NCBI RefSeq assembly: GCF_042685085.1
Contig: NZ_JBHUMM010000007.1
Span: 124,001 to 188,000, forward strand
From: Marinicrinis sediminis
Lineage (GTDB): Bacteria > Bacillota > Bacilli > Paenibacillales > KCTC-33676
Direction: 5' to 3'
Length of the DNA stretch: 64,000 bases
A program made the translations under genes and the position numbers. The notes under the pieces were generated by a model. That model had not been told where the DNA came from. It made no database searches and saw only the letters and a program-made list of their open reading frames with translations. Numbering within the stretch: position 1 is the stretch's first letter; each line of letters begins with the position of its first letter. Positions 1-7,942 of this stretch are shown here, piece by piece.

Positions 1-1
1 T

Positions 2-313
2 TTCCTGTTCATGGAGGCCGGTTGTCCGAGCCGTACGGGCTCCAGCCTGCTCCCTAATGACTGGGAACTGGCAGGAGAGGTGAACCTGCAGGAACAAAAG
101 GCTTATTATGAAGAAATGTTTCGGCACTGTGAACAGCGGGAATGGGTCGGCGGATTTATGCTGTGGGACTGGCCTGCTGAACTGTATGCCGCAGAAGAGG
201 CAGCCGCAGACAAAGATTACAACGTCTACGCCAAGCCTGCGGAAGAAATCGTGGCGACTTATTATCAGAGAAAACTGGAAAAGCAAAGTCAATCAAGCGA
301 GGTGAACTCTTGA
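2..313 (+). CDS. GH113-like beta-mannanase, C-terminal part (start outside window)
   Basis: Only the last ~103 codons are present; the open frame continues upstream of base 1. The visible end (phrases such as EAGCPSR near the front, then WVGGFMLWDWP) resembles the C-terminal strand and helix of GH113-type glycosidases, TIM-barrel endo-beta-1,4-mannanases. It lacks any secretion signal in the visible part, so location cannot be judged. One base separates its stop from the epimerase start at 315, so the three genes at 2-2722 form one transcription unit. The partners, cellobiose 2-epimerase and mannosylglucose phosphorylase, support a role in breaking manno-oligosaccharides to mannobiose. Family assignment rests on a short fragment and is tentative. 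Confidence 0.6.
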   Translation, partial: FLFMEAGCPSRTGSSLLPNDWELAGEVNLQEQKAYYEEMFRHCEQREWVGGFMLWDWPAELYAAEEAAADKDYNVYAKPAEEIVATYYQRKLEKQSQSSEVNS

Positions 314-314
314 C

Positions 315-1538
315 ATGAATGCAGATATGCAAGCATGGAAGCAACAATTCGAGGATGAGCTGCAGCACAACATTTTACGGTTTTGGATGACGCATACGCG
401 AGACGAAGAACAAGGCGGGTTTTACGGGGAAATCTCCCCGACGATGCAGGTCCAGACAGACGCTGAAAAAGGACTGGTATTAAACGCACGTATATTATGG
501 ACCTTTTCGTCCGCCTATCGCCTGAATCCTGATCCGGCATATGCCGACATGGCCAACCGGGCCTATGAGGTTCTGACTTCTCAGTTCGTCGATGCAGAAT
601 TTGGCGGATTGTTCTGGGCGGTGGACCCAATCGGCAGACCTACAGCGGACAAGAAGCAGGTGTATGGACAGGCATTTGTGATCTACGCCCTGGCCGAATA
701 CAACCGGGCCTTTGGCCACGATCAAGCACGCGAGCAGGCGATTGCGCTCTTCCATCTTATGGAGCGCTACAGCTATGACCGACAGTACAAGGGATATGTG
801 GAGGCATTGTCCCGAGCGTGGGAGCCGATGGAGGAAGTAAGCCTCAGCGCCAAGGATATGAATGAGAAGAAGTCGATGAACACCCATTTGCATGTGCTGG
901 AGGCCTATACGAATCTGTATCGGATATGGCCTGCTGACGAGCTGGCAGACAAGCTCACCGAGCTTATTGAAACGACGATCCGCTACATCATCGACACCGA
1001 GACCGGACACTTCCACCTGTTTCTGGATGAGGCATGGACGGTCAAGTCTGATCATATTTCCTACGGACATGACATCGAAGGCAGCTGGCTGCTCGTGGAG
1101 GCTGCTCAAGTGCTGGAAAATCCGGGATTGCTGGAACAGGTGAAGACGGTGGCGCTCAAGATGGCCGAAGCCACGCTGAAGGAAGGGGTGGATCCAGATG
1201 GGGGCCTCCTGAATGAAGCCTCTGCCCGCGACGGGCTGATCGACACGAATAAGGACTGGTGGCCGCAAGCCGAGGCAGTAGTCGGGTTCTTCAATGCGTA
1301 TCAAATGAGTGGGGACCAATCGTATCTGGAGGCTGCCAGAAATTCCTGGTCGTTCATTCAACAGTATCTGATTGACCGGAAGCACGGCGAATGGTACTGG
1401 GGTGTCACCCGAGAAGGACAGCCCGTCCCGGACGCACCAAAGGTCAGTGCCTGGAAATGTCCATACCACAACGGTCGTGCCTGTATCGAAATGATCGAAC
1501 GCATCGATCAACTTATCACAATGGAGGGATCACGATGA
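315..1538 (+). CDS. Cellobiose 2-epimerase (AGE/CE family)
   Basis: Cytoplasmic epimerase of 407 residues, the usual length for the N-acylglucosamine 2-epimerase superfamily (alpha6/alpha6 barrel). It converts the reducing-end sugar of beta-1,4-disaccharides; with mannobiose the product is mannosyl-glucose. Conserved signatures are visible: MNTHLHVLEAY (catalytic His region, about residues 188-198), SYGHDIEGSWLL (His near 255), DWWPQAEAVVGF (near 315) and KCPYHNGRAC near the C-terminus (catalytic His near 385). A GAGGTGA ribosome site precedes the ATG. Its stop overlaps the next start by ATGA, implying translational coupling to the GH130 phosphorylase. That neighbour makes mannobiose the likely physiological substrate rather than cellobiose (inference from the pathway known in Bacteroides). 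Confidence 0.9.
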   Translation: MNADMQAWKQQFEDELQHNILRFWMTHTRDEEQGGFYGEISPTMQVQTDAEKGLVLNARILWTFSSAYRLNPDPAYADMANRAYEVLTSQFVDAEFGGLFWAVDPIGRPTADKKQVYGQAFVIYALAEYNRAFGHDQAREQAIALFHLMERYSYDRQYKGYVEALSRAWEPMEEVSLSAKDMNEKKSMNTHLHVLEAYTNLYRIWPADELADKLTELIETTIRYIIDTETGHFHLFLDEAWTVKSDHISYGHDIEGSWLLVEAAQVLENPGLLEQVKTVALKMAEATLKEGVDPDGGLLNEASARDGLIDTNKDWWPQAEAVVGFFNAYQMSGDQSYLEAARNSWSFIQQYLIDRKHGEWYWGVTREGQPVPDAPKVSAWKCPYHNGRACIEMIERIDQLITMEGSR

Positions 1539-2722
1539 GCCAATCTGTATTTGAAACGAGATATGAGCAAATCCATGAAAAGTATGAAGCCACCATTCGC
1601 AAGAAGAATGAGAAAGCGCCTTTCGGAAATGGCATCTTTGACCGATACGAGCATCCTGTTTTGACAGCCGAACATGCTCCGGTTATATGGCGATACGACC
1701 TGAACCCGGAAACCAACCCGTATTTCATGGAACGGATGGGCATCAATTGTGTGTTCAATCCGGGGGCGATTGAGTTAAACGGGAAGTTCTATCTGGTAGC
1801 CAGAGTAGAAGGGGATGACCGGAAGTCATTCTTTGCCATCGCCGAAAGTGAGAGCGGGATTGACCGATTCCGATTCTGGGATCAGCCAGTCGTCATGCCC
1901 GAGACAGATGACCCGGACATCAATGTATACGATATGCGTGTTGTCCAGCATGAAGACGGATGGATCTACGGGCTCTTCTGCACAGAACGCAAGGACCCTG
2001 ATGCACCAGCCGGCGACCTGTCCAGTGCCGTGGCCCAGTGTGGCATTGCCCGTACGCGGGATCTGAAAGTATGGGAACGTCTCGCCGATCTCAAAACCCC
2101 GTCCGCGCAGCAACGGAATGTCGTTCTGCACCCGGAATTTGTTCATGGCAAATATGCGTTCTACACGCGACCGCAAGATGGCTTCATCGACACCGGTTCA
2201 GGCGGAGGCATTGGCTGGGGGTTGTCCGATTCCATGGAAAATGCCGTCATTCATGAAGAAGTCATCATCGATCGCCGTTACTATCACACCATCAAGGAAG
2301 TGAAGAACGGTCAGGGTCCTGCCCCGATCAAGACCGAACAAGGATGGCTGCATATCGCACATGGCGTTCGCAATACAGCTGCAGGCCTTCGTTATGTCCT
2401 GTATGCTTTCCTGACCGATCTCGAACAGCCAGAGCGGCTTCTGCACGCTCCTGCTGGTCATCTCATCGCCCCGCAGGGAGAAGAGCGAATCGGAGATGTA
2501 TCCAATGTCGTCTTCTGCAATGGCGTCATTGCACGCGAGAACGGGGATGTGTATATCTACTATGCTTCCTCGGATACGCGCTGTCATGTCGCCACGACCA
2601 CAGTCGATCAATTGCTGGATTACGTCATGCATACTCCGGAAGATCCCCTGCGCTCCTATGCCTGTGTGCAGCAGCGTATGGATCTGATCCAGCGCAATCT
2701 CTCCTACACCCAGTCCCGCTAG
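1535..2722 (+). CDS. GH130 4-O-beta-D-mannosyl-D-glucose phosphorylase
   Basis: A 395-residue GH130 phosphorylase that splits Man-beta-1,4-Glc with phosphate into alpha-mannose-1-phosphate and glucose. The start is the ATG inside the ATGA overlap with the epimerase, preceded by AATGGAGGGA; an upstream in-frame ATG at 1391 lies within the epimerase and is rejected. Family features seen: five-bladed propeller sequence pattern, NCVFNPGAIELNGKFYLVARVEG near residues 70-92 (split here only for reading), DPDINVYDMRVV with the acidic catalytic region, and YHTIKEVKNGQGPAPIKT typical of the GH130 phosphate/sugar site. Length and gene context fit the mannosylglucose-specific subfamily (GH130_1) rather than mannobiose phosphorylases, but specificity is inferred. 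Confidence 0.88.
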   Translation: MSQSVFETRYEQIHEKYEATIRKKNEKAPFGNGIFDRYEHPVLTAEHAPVIWRYDLNPETNPYFMERMGINCVFNPGAIELNGKFYLVARVEGDDRKSFFAIAESESGIDRFRFWDQPVVMPETDDPDINVYDMRVVQHEDGWIYGLFCTERKDPDAPAGDLSSAVAQCGIARTRDLKVWERLADLKTPSAQQRNVVLHPEFVHGKYAFYTRPQDGFIDTGSGGGIGWGLSDSMENAVIHEEVIIDRRYYHTIKEVKNGQGPAPIKTEQGWLHIAHGVRNTAAGLRYVLYAFLTDLEQPERLLHAPAGHLIAPQGEERIGDVSNVVFCNGVIARENGDVYIYYASSDTRCHVATTTVDQLLDYVMHTPEDPLRSYACVQQRMDLIQRNLSYTQSR

Positions 2723-2773
2723 CAGCAGGTGCAGTTCAGCTAACCTATCCATTTATGACCTAACCCCGTTTAC

Positions 2774-2826
2774 AGCCTCCCCTTTCCATTCTCTTTTACA
2801 GAGGACAGAAAGGAGAGGCTATTTTC
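2774..2826 (+). terminator. Intrinsic terminator of the mannan operon
   Basis: Inverted repeat AGCCTCCCCTTTC (2774-2786) and GAAAGGAGAGGCT (2808-2820) pairs at 12 of 13 positions and is followed by ATTTTC. It sits 50 bases after the GH130 stop and before the convergent flavodoxin gene. Confidence 0.7.
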
Positions 2827-2905
2827 ATTCCATTTGTACTCATTCCTTTTGCATATATCTCTTATTTATACATGCCACAATCGGCTCGATTTCGCTCTCC
2901 CGGGT

Positions 2906-3463
2906 TCAGTCTGCCGGACGGTCATAGCAGGCCAGCATGCCTTTCTCATCTCTCGTCCGCTTCGCTTCCTTTTTGAACTGCAGCTTCTTCTTGAGCAGGA
3001 ACATCAGCAGCTTGTCTGTCCAGTTTAACCGCCCGTAATCGAAAGCTCCTCGCAGGTGAAAATAATCAACCTGTTTCATCATCTCCACTGTGAAATTGTT
3101 CTTCTTCACTTCCGTGATGGCAGACTCATGGGCGGGTGATGCGCCAACGGAAAATACGATGACGTGCTTGTTTTTCCAGCCAGACATATGATCCCTGATT
3201 AGCGAGAGACCCAGCATACCTACCACATACAGAGAACCGCCATATACAATCGTGTCATATGCCATCAGATCCTCGCTGGATACTTGCCCATGCTCATATA
3301 GATCCGCCCCTGTCGCTTCTGCGATCCAGTTCGCGTAACGGCGTGTGCTCCCATATTTCGTCTTGTAGACAACCACGATCGAGCGCTCCCTGCCTGTATG
3401 GCTTCCATTCGCCTGCAGACCGATGTGCGCAGCATCTGCTTTTTCGTTGCAAGACGGCTTCAC
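2906..3463 (-). CDS. Flavodoxin-domain protein (HemG-like family)
   Basis: A 185-residue protein with a flavodoxin fold. After a ~25-residue polar N-terminal extension comes VVVYKTKYGSTRRYANWIAE, the FMN phosphate loop (T-x-Y-G-S-T), then YDTIVYGGSLYVVGM and VFSVGASP, which form the remaining FMN-binding loops. The closest well-known family is the flavodoxin-like/menaquinone-dependent protoporphyrinogen oxidase group, but related proteins in Firmicutes are mostly of unknown function. The start is GTG at 3463, placed 9 bases after AGGAGG; a nearer ATG runs into a stop after two codons. It is monocistronic, convergent with the mannan operon. Confidence 0.75.
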   Translation of the reverse strand: MKPSCNEKADAAHIGLQANGSHTGRERSIVVVYKTKYGSTRRYANWIAEATGADLYEHGQVSSEDLMAYDTIVYGGSLYVVGMLGLSLIRDHMSGWKNKHVIVFSVGASPAHESAITEVKKNNFTVEMMKQVDYFHLRGAFDYGRLNWTDKLLMFLLKKKLQFKKEAKRTRDEKGMLACYDRPAD

Positions 3464-3682
3464 GTCATCCTTCCTCCTTTACACGTAGCGTCATACCTGA
3501 CAGTTGTGTTTATCCCCATGATAGATCGATTTCCACCTTTTTGCCGTGACCGTTTTCATGCTGTTCCCATTTTCCCTTTTCATCATTCACATCATTTCCC
3601 ACAATCTTCTGACATTGTGCCCATAATTCTTGTCTACATTATAGGTGTAACAACGAAAACGAAATCAAAGGAGTCGATGAAC

Positions 3683-4369
3683 ATGAATTGGAAGAAAACC
3701 ATCGCAAGCTCTGTTCTTGCACTAGCTATCGCGGTACCGGCGGCAGGAAGCATGGCCGCTTCGGAAACTAGCGAAGGAGGTACGGTTGAGCCGGCACCAC
3801 CCGTCAACCAGCAGGGCAATTGGCAAGATGGGCGCTTCGGTGACATGAAGGCACGCTTTGGTGAAATGAAAGATCGCTTCCAGGATCGTAAAGAACAACG
3901 CGGTGAGCATCACAAGCATGGCTTGCAGGCCGGCATCCATCAGCAAACCTATCTAACGCTGCTATCTGATCAATACACGCCTGACCAAACGGATGAATGG
4001 GAAGCCGCGTTCGACACCCGGAGTGAGTTAATGGAACAGATGAAGGCTCTGAAGGATGCGAAGAGTGAGGAAATGAAAGCCGAAATGGAAGCCATAAAAG
4101 AAAAGCTTCAAAACGGTGAAATCACGAAGGAAGAATTGAGAGCGCTCATGCAAGAGAAAAAGGATCGCATCAACCCGGAAGCCAAAGACGCGATCAAAGC
4201 TCATCATGAGAACATGCACGCACTGATGAAGCAGTTGGGCGAAGCACTGGATGCCGATAATGCCGAGACCATTCAGTCTACCCTGAATGAACTGCTTGCA
4301 CAGCTTCAGCAAGGCAATACATGGCTGGCTGAAAAACTGCAACATGCTGCAGATGCCGAAAATGCCTAA
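3683..4369 (+). CDS. Secreted charged alpha-helical protein of unknown function
   Basis: A 228-residue exported protein that I do not recognise. The ATG at 3683 is preferred over 3677 because the AAAGGAG site lies 9 bases before it. Residues 1-27 form a signal peptide (MNWKKTIAS, hydrophobic core, cut near SMAA-SET). The mature chain opens with a repeated RFGDMKARFGEMKDRF pattern, then is rich in Glu, Lys, Gln and Met with long helices (for example EEMKAEMEAIKEKLQNGEIT), resembling Spy/CpxP-style chaperone or coiled-coil proteins only in general character. It lies directly upstream of a CssRS-like secretion-stress system on the same strand but is separated from it by a strong terminator. Confidence 0.6.
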   Translation: MNWKKTIASSVLALAIAVPAAGSMAASETSEGGTVEPAPPVNQQGNWQDGRFGDMKARFGEMKDRFQDRKEQRGEHHKHGLQAGIHQQTYLTLLSDQYTPDQTDEWEAAFDTRSELMEQMKALKDAKSEEMKAEMEAIKEKLQNGEITKEELRALMQEKKDRINPEAKDAIKAHHENMHALMKQLGEALDADNAETIQSTLNELLAQLQQGNTWLAEKLQHAADAENA

Positions 4370-4406
4370 TTCCACCTAGGTACATGACGAGCACAGCCAG
4401 ATTTGC

Positions 4407-4446
4407 GAAGGGATGCATCTCATCATCGAGGATGCATCCCTTCTTT
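4407..4446 (+). terminator. Strong intrinsic terminator
   Basis: Perfect 13-bp inverted repeat GAAGGGATGCATC (4407-4419) with GATGCATCCCTTC (4431-4443), loop of 11, followed by TTTT. It ends the secreted-protein transcript before the response regulator. Confidence 0.9.
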
Positions 4447-4531
4447 TGCATTTGTACAAATCTTGGTATAGTAACATCAGAAGACAAAATGTCGTCATTG
4501 CAGCGTAAGGTCTGTACAAGGAGGTATGGCC

Positions 4532-5209
4532 ATGGGATATCGCGTCAATCTGGTCGAGGACGAGCTGAATCTCAATGAGTTGCTGGTCAGCTATATGGAG
4601 AAAGAAGGATGGGAAGTGACCGCGTTTACAGCCGGTGAACCTGCGAGAGCTGCCATTTCCCGGCCGCCCCATCTGTGGATTCTGGACATTATGCTGCCTG
4701 ATCTCGATGGATATCAGCTGATTCGCGAGATCAAGGCTGAGACACCGGAAGTTCCGGTCATTTTTATTTCAGCCCGGGACGCAGACCTTGATCGTGTCAT
4801 CGGACTCGAGATGGGGAGCGACGATTATTTGCCCAAGCCGTTCCTCCCGCGAGAGCTGATGATCCGGGCAAGAAATATTTTAGAACGGGCCTATAAACTT
4901 TCCGCGTCCACTGAAGCGACCCGCATCCATGCAACAGGTCCATACCACATCGATGAAGACAAGCGCATCGTCATACACGGAACCTCTTCGATCGACCTCT
5001 CCTCCATGGAATTTGATCTGCTCTTGTGGTTTGTCCGGCATCCAGGGCAAGCTTTTTCCAGAGAGCAACTGCTCCAGCACGTATGGGGGGCCGATTACTA
5101 CGGCACGGATCGAGCCGTAGATGATCTGGTCCGGCGCTTACGCAAGCGTCTGCCCGAGCTGAGAGTGGAGACGATCTATGGCTTCGGATACCGGATGGTC
5201 AAGGCGTGA
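4532..5209 (+). CDS. cssR: OmpR-family response regulator, CssR-like
   Basis: A 225-residue response regulator: receiver domain (residues 1-120) with acidic pocket VEDE, phospho-acceptor Asp in WILDIMLPDLDGY (about residue 52) and the Lys of LPKPFLPREL (about 102), then an OmpR-type winged helix (about 130-225; YGTDRAVDDLVRRLRKR recognition helix, VETIYGFGYRM). The phrases HLWILDIMLPD and VIFISARDADLDRV match what is known of Bacillus CssR, the secretion-stress regulator of HtrA-type proteases. The start at 4532 is chosen because AAGGAGG lies 7 bases upstream; the ATG at 4526 is too close. Its stop overlaps the kinase start by GTGA. Naming as CssR is by resemblance; no htrA gene is in view. 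Confidence 0.8.
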   Translation: MGYRVNLVEDELNLNELLVSYMEKEGWEVTAFTAGEPARAAISRPPHLWILDIMLPDLDGYQLIREIKAETPEVPVIFISARDADLDRVIGLEMGSDDYLPKPFLPRELMIRARNILERAYKLSASTEATRIHATGPYHIDEDKRIVIHGTSSIDLSSMEFDLLLWFVRHPGQAFSREQLLQHVWGADYYGTDRAVDDLVRRLRKRLPELRVETIYGFGYRMVKA

Positions 5210-6588
5210 AGAGCATCCGCAACTACTCGCTGGCTGTTCAGATCTGGATGCTGCTGGCAGCTGTGAGTCTGGGCATATCCCTGTTGATTGCACTGCTGAT
5301 CCCGAGTACCCTGAAATCCTTTTTCAATAAAGAAATCTTCCTGACGATCGAAGAAGCGCAGCATCTGATGATTGATCGGGGAGCGGTCAATCAGGAGCGT
5401 TTCAATCAGCTGCCCTCCCAGGAAGTCAATCCGCAGGATATTCGGAAGGTCAATCATCTGCTCATCCTGCCGAACGGGCGAATCCTCCCTGTTTCCAAAA
5501 GTCTCTCGCCCTACACGAACATCATCATCCAGGACGCGAAAACCCAGACGGAGATGTCACAGCGCTATTCGAGGGACATCGAGGGCAAAACCGTGTTTTA
5601 CGTCATTCGTAAAGGATATGTCCAGGGGAAAGACTACTTTATCGTATCCTACATGTGGGGAGACTACCGGGATGAATTGGTGAGGACCCTTTTCAAGCGC
5701 CTGCTCTGGGTCGTGCTCATCGTGGTGCTCGTCAGCTGGATTCCCTCTCTGCTGGCGGCGCGTTATTTATCGAGACCGCTCGTTCAGATGAAGGAGCATG
5801 TCAGACGGATCAGCGAACGAGACTGGCATCAGCCTTTCACACTGGAGCGCAAGGACGAGCTGGGAGAACTTGCTGATTCCATTGAACGGATGCGCGAGAA
5901 GCTCATTCATCAGGATCATGCCCAGCAGTCATATTTGCAGCATATTTCACACGAACTGAAAACGCCCGTGATGGTCATTCGCAGCTACGCACAATCCGTA
6001 CAGGATGATATTTACCCGAAAGGCGATCTGAAAGGATCGATTCAGGTCATTGAGAGCGAAGCGATGAGGCTGGAGCGCAAGATCGCCCAGCTCCTTCATC
6101 TGACCAAGCTGGAATATTTGTCTGAAATGGAGTTGTCCATGCAGCCTTTTCCGTTGCATACGCTGGTCGAGGATGCGGTGGAAAGGCTGAAATGGCGAAA
6201 GCCGGAGGTCGAGTGGGACGTTCAGCTCGATGAAGCCTTCATCACTGGAAATGAGGAACAATGGAATATCGCCATCGAGAATGTAATTGACAATCAGCTT
6301 CGCTATGCCCGTCATCGTATTGTAATTCGTCTGACCGACGTTCCCGGCCCGAACGCTTCCGGTATGTGGGCTCTCCGTTTTTGGAATGACGGTCCGGAAC
6401 TGGAGCAAAAGTTGCAGGATAAGCTGTTCATGCCCTATACAAAAGGCAGCCATGGACAACATGGACTCGGCCTGATGATTGTCCGGCGCATCGCCCACAT
6501 CCATCATGCAGAGGTACGACTTCAAAATGAACGCAACGGGGTGGCCTTTACGTTCTTCATTCCAGCCAAGCCCCCTTCTTCCCCGTAA
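5206..6588 (+). CDS. cssS: Sensor histidine kinase, CssS-like
   Basis: A 460-residue membrane kinase, partner of the preceding regulator, starting at the overlapping GTG. Topology: first membrane helix at residues ~9-30, extracellular sensor of ~130 residues, second helix at ~165-188 (LLWVVLIVVLVSWIP), HAMP segment, dimerisation domain with the phospho-accepting His in ISHELKTPV (about residue 248), and an ATPase domain with an N-box (ENVIDNQLRYA) and a G-box (HGLGLMIVRRI). The two-helix layout fits the CssS class, which senses misfolded secreted proteins. A role watching exported enzymes would suit this secretion-rich neighbourhood; that is inference. Confidence 0.83.
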   Translation: MKSIRNYSLAVQIWMLLAAVSLGISLLIALLIPSTLKSFFNKEIFLTIEEAQHLMIDRGAVNQERFNQLPSQEVNPQDIRKVNHLLILPNGRILPVSKSLSPYTNIIIQDAKTQTEMSQRYSRDIEGKTVFYVIRKGYVQGKDYFIVSYMWGDYRDELVRTLFKRLLWVVLIVVLVSWIPSLLAARYLSRPLVQMKEHVRRISERDWHQPFTLERKDELGELADSIERMREKLIHQDHAQQSYLQHISHELKTPVMVIRSYAQSVQDDIYPKGDLKGSIQVIESEAMRLERKIAQLLHLTKLEYLSEMELSMQPFPLHTLVEDAVERLKWRKPEVEWDVQLDEAFITGNEEQWNIAIENVIDNQLRYARHRIVIRLTDVPGPNASGMWALRFWNDGPELEQKLQDKLFMPYTKGSHGQHGLGLMIVRRIAHIHHAEVRLQNERNGVAFTFFIPAKPPSSP

Positions 6589-6655
6589 CCAAGAGCCCGC
6601 CCCCTCTTCTAAGTACGGGCAAGGCAACTGCCTGACACAGGGAAAAGACCAAAGA

Positions 6656-6712
6656 GGGAAGCATGAGACCTCCAACCGGATGGTTTCTCACGCTTCCCTG
6701 TTTTCCGTTATC
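6656..6712 (+). terminator. Probable intrinsic terminator after cssS
   Basis: Inverted repeat GGGAAGC (6656-6662) with GCTTCCC (6692-6698), extended inward by partial pairing of TGAGA with TCTCA and ACC with GGT, followed by TGTTTTCC. The convergent LacI gene ends at 6774, so it may serve both strands. Confidence 0.6.
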
Positions 6713-6773
6713 CGTTATACGCTATTCTCTTGCCGCGTCCAATCTTGTTTATTCGCTTTCGTTCTGCTTATCG

Positions 6774-7844
6774 TTATCGCTTACGACCTTCCCGTTCCTG
6801 CATGGAATCCCGAAATACGATCTCGCCCGCAATCAGTACCTTCTCAAATGGCGCCTCAGGGTTTGCCATTCGTTCAATGAGCTTGTCGACAGCCCTTCTG
6901 CCAAGCGCTTCCTTCGGGACGTTGACGGTCGTAAGAGCCGGTCTAATCTGATAGGAATCTTCAATATTGTCGAATCCGCTCACAGATACGTCCCCGGGAA
7001 CGGAGATATTCAATTCCTGCAACGTTTTTACTGCCGCCACAGCGATCGAATCGTTTGCGCAGACAAAGGCAGTCGGCAGCGTCCGATTTTTCTTCCGCTT
7101 CATGATCCAGCCTTTCAGTTCCTCCAGAAAGTCGGAAGACTCATACCCGTGCAAGGTCAGCACCCGTTCCTCCATATCGACTGGCAATCCCTTATCTTCC
7201 ATCGCAGCCCAATAGCCCATCCAGCGATCCTTAAAACTGCGCGAGTAGGTAATATCACCTAGAAATTGGATGTCCGTGTGGCCGATCCCGATCAGATGCT
7301 TGGTCATGCGGATCATGCAATCCACATTATTAACAAACAGCGTATCGCAAGGTATCAACGAATCCTCATGATCCACCAGCACGATCGGCAGACCTACGCG
7401 GTGCACCTCAATCAACAGCGACGTATTGATCTCTCCGACACCGATGAGACCGAGTATGCCATCTGGATTGAGCAGGCTCATAAAATGATCCATGCTCTGC
7501 TCGGAAATGATCACCATTCCGATGCCCCGCTCTTCCAGACGAGCGGACAAACCATCCAGGATTCGGCCCCAGTAGAGAGACTCCTTGGTCTGGAAACGGA
7601 TGTTAGGCATGAGCACCAGCACGGACTGCTTGCTTCCGTTTGCGGGGTGACGGACCTGCTCGTTTTTCATCTGCTTCACGTAAGCATTTTTCTGAGTGAA
7701 ATACCCAAGCTCGGAAGCGGCATCAATGACCCGCTCCTTCGTGGAATCACTGACGCCGCCTTTTCCGGAGAGCGCCTTTGATACAACAAATTTGGAAACA
7801 CCCAGATAATCCGCAATTTGCTGCATGGTTACTTTTTTCGCCAT
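6774..7844 (-). CDS. LacI-family transcriptional regulator
   Basis: A 356-residue repressor: N-terminal HTH (MAKKVTMQQIADYLGVSKFV then ALSGKGGVSDSTKERV, residues 1-48, with the hinge helix near 50) and a periplasmic-binding-protein-like effector domain (from ~75; SVLVLMPNI, then PTAFVCANDSIAVAAVKTL and VSVSGFDNIEDS). It is the last gene of a minus-strand block with a sugar-binding lipoprotein and a sensor kinase. The DNA in front of it (7894-7942) carries three TGTTAGC repeats, one completed to GTTAGCGATAAC, which suits a LacI-type operator with central CG and suggests autoregulation. The inducing sugar is unknown. Confidence 0.88.
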   Translation of the reverse strand: MAKKVTMQQIADYLGVSKFVVSKALSGKGGVSDSTKERVIDAASELGYFTQKNAYVKQMKNEQVRHPANGSKQSVLVLMPNIRFQTKESLYWGRILDGLSARLEERGIGMVIISEQSMDHFMSLLNPDGILGLIGVGEINTSLLIEVHRVGLPIVLVDHEDSLIPCDTLFVNNVDCMIRMTKHLIGIGHTDIQFLGDITYSRSFKDRWMGYWAAMEDKGLPVDMEERVLTLHGYESSDFLEELKGWIMKRKKNRTLPTAFVCANDSIAVAAVKTLQELNISVPGDVSVSGFDNIEDSYQIRPALTTVNVPKEALGRRAVDKLIERMANPEAPFEKVLIAGEIVFRDSMQEREGRKR

Positions 7845-7893
7845 GGTTGTGTCCCTTCCCCTATCCTCTAATATGCCACCATTATACCATTTC

Positions 7894-7942
7894 TGTTAGC
7901 ATGCGTCATGTATTGTTAGCGATAACTGCTTTATTTGTTAGC
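7894..7942 (-). promoter_or_regulatory. Three TGTTAGC repeats; LacI/CcpA-type operator candidate
   Basis: TGTTAGC occurs at 7894-7900, 7914-7920 and 7936-7942, spaced 20 and 22 bases (about two helical turns). The middle copy extends to TGTTAGCGATAACT (7914-7927), an inverted repeat GTTA/TAAC around GCGA, matching the catabolite-response consensus TGWNANCGNTNWCA at 13 of 14 positions. It lies 50-100 bases upstream of the LacI gene. A near copy, TTAGTGATAAC, sits at 11222-11232 between the kinase and the sulfatase. Confidence 0.55.

Noticed and set aside
495..1511. Long antisense frame (338 codons) opposite the epimerase gene
   Set aside because: It mirrors the coding gene's codon pattern, has no ribosome site, and its product lacks any recognisable fold.
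1391..1534. Upstream start extending the GH130 protein by 48 residues
   Set aside because: The extension lies inside the epimerase gene, has no ribosome site and does not resemble the family; the ATGA overlap start fits.
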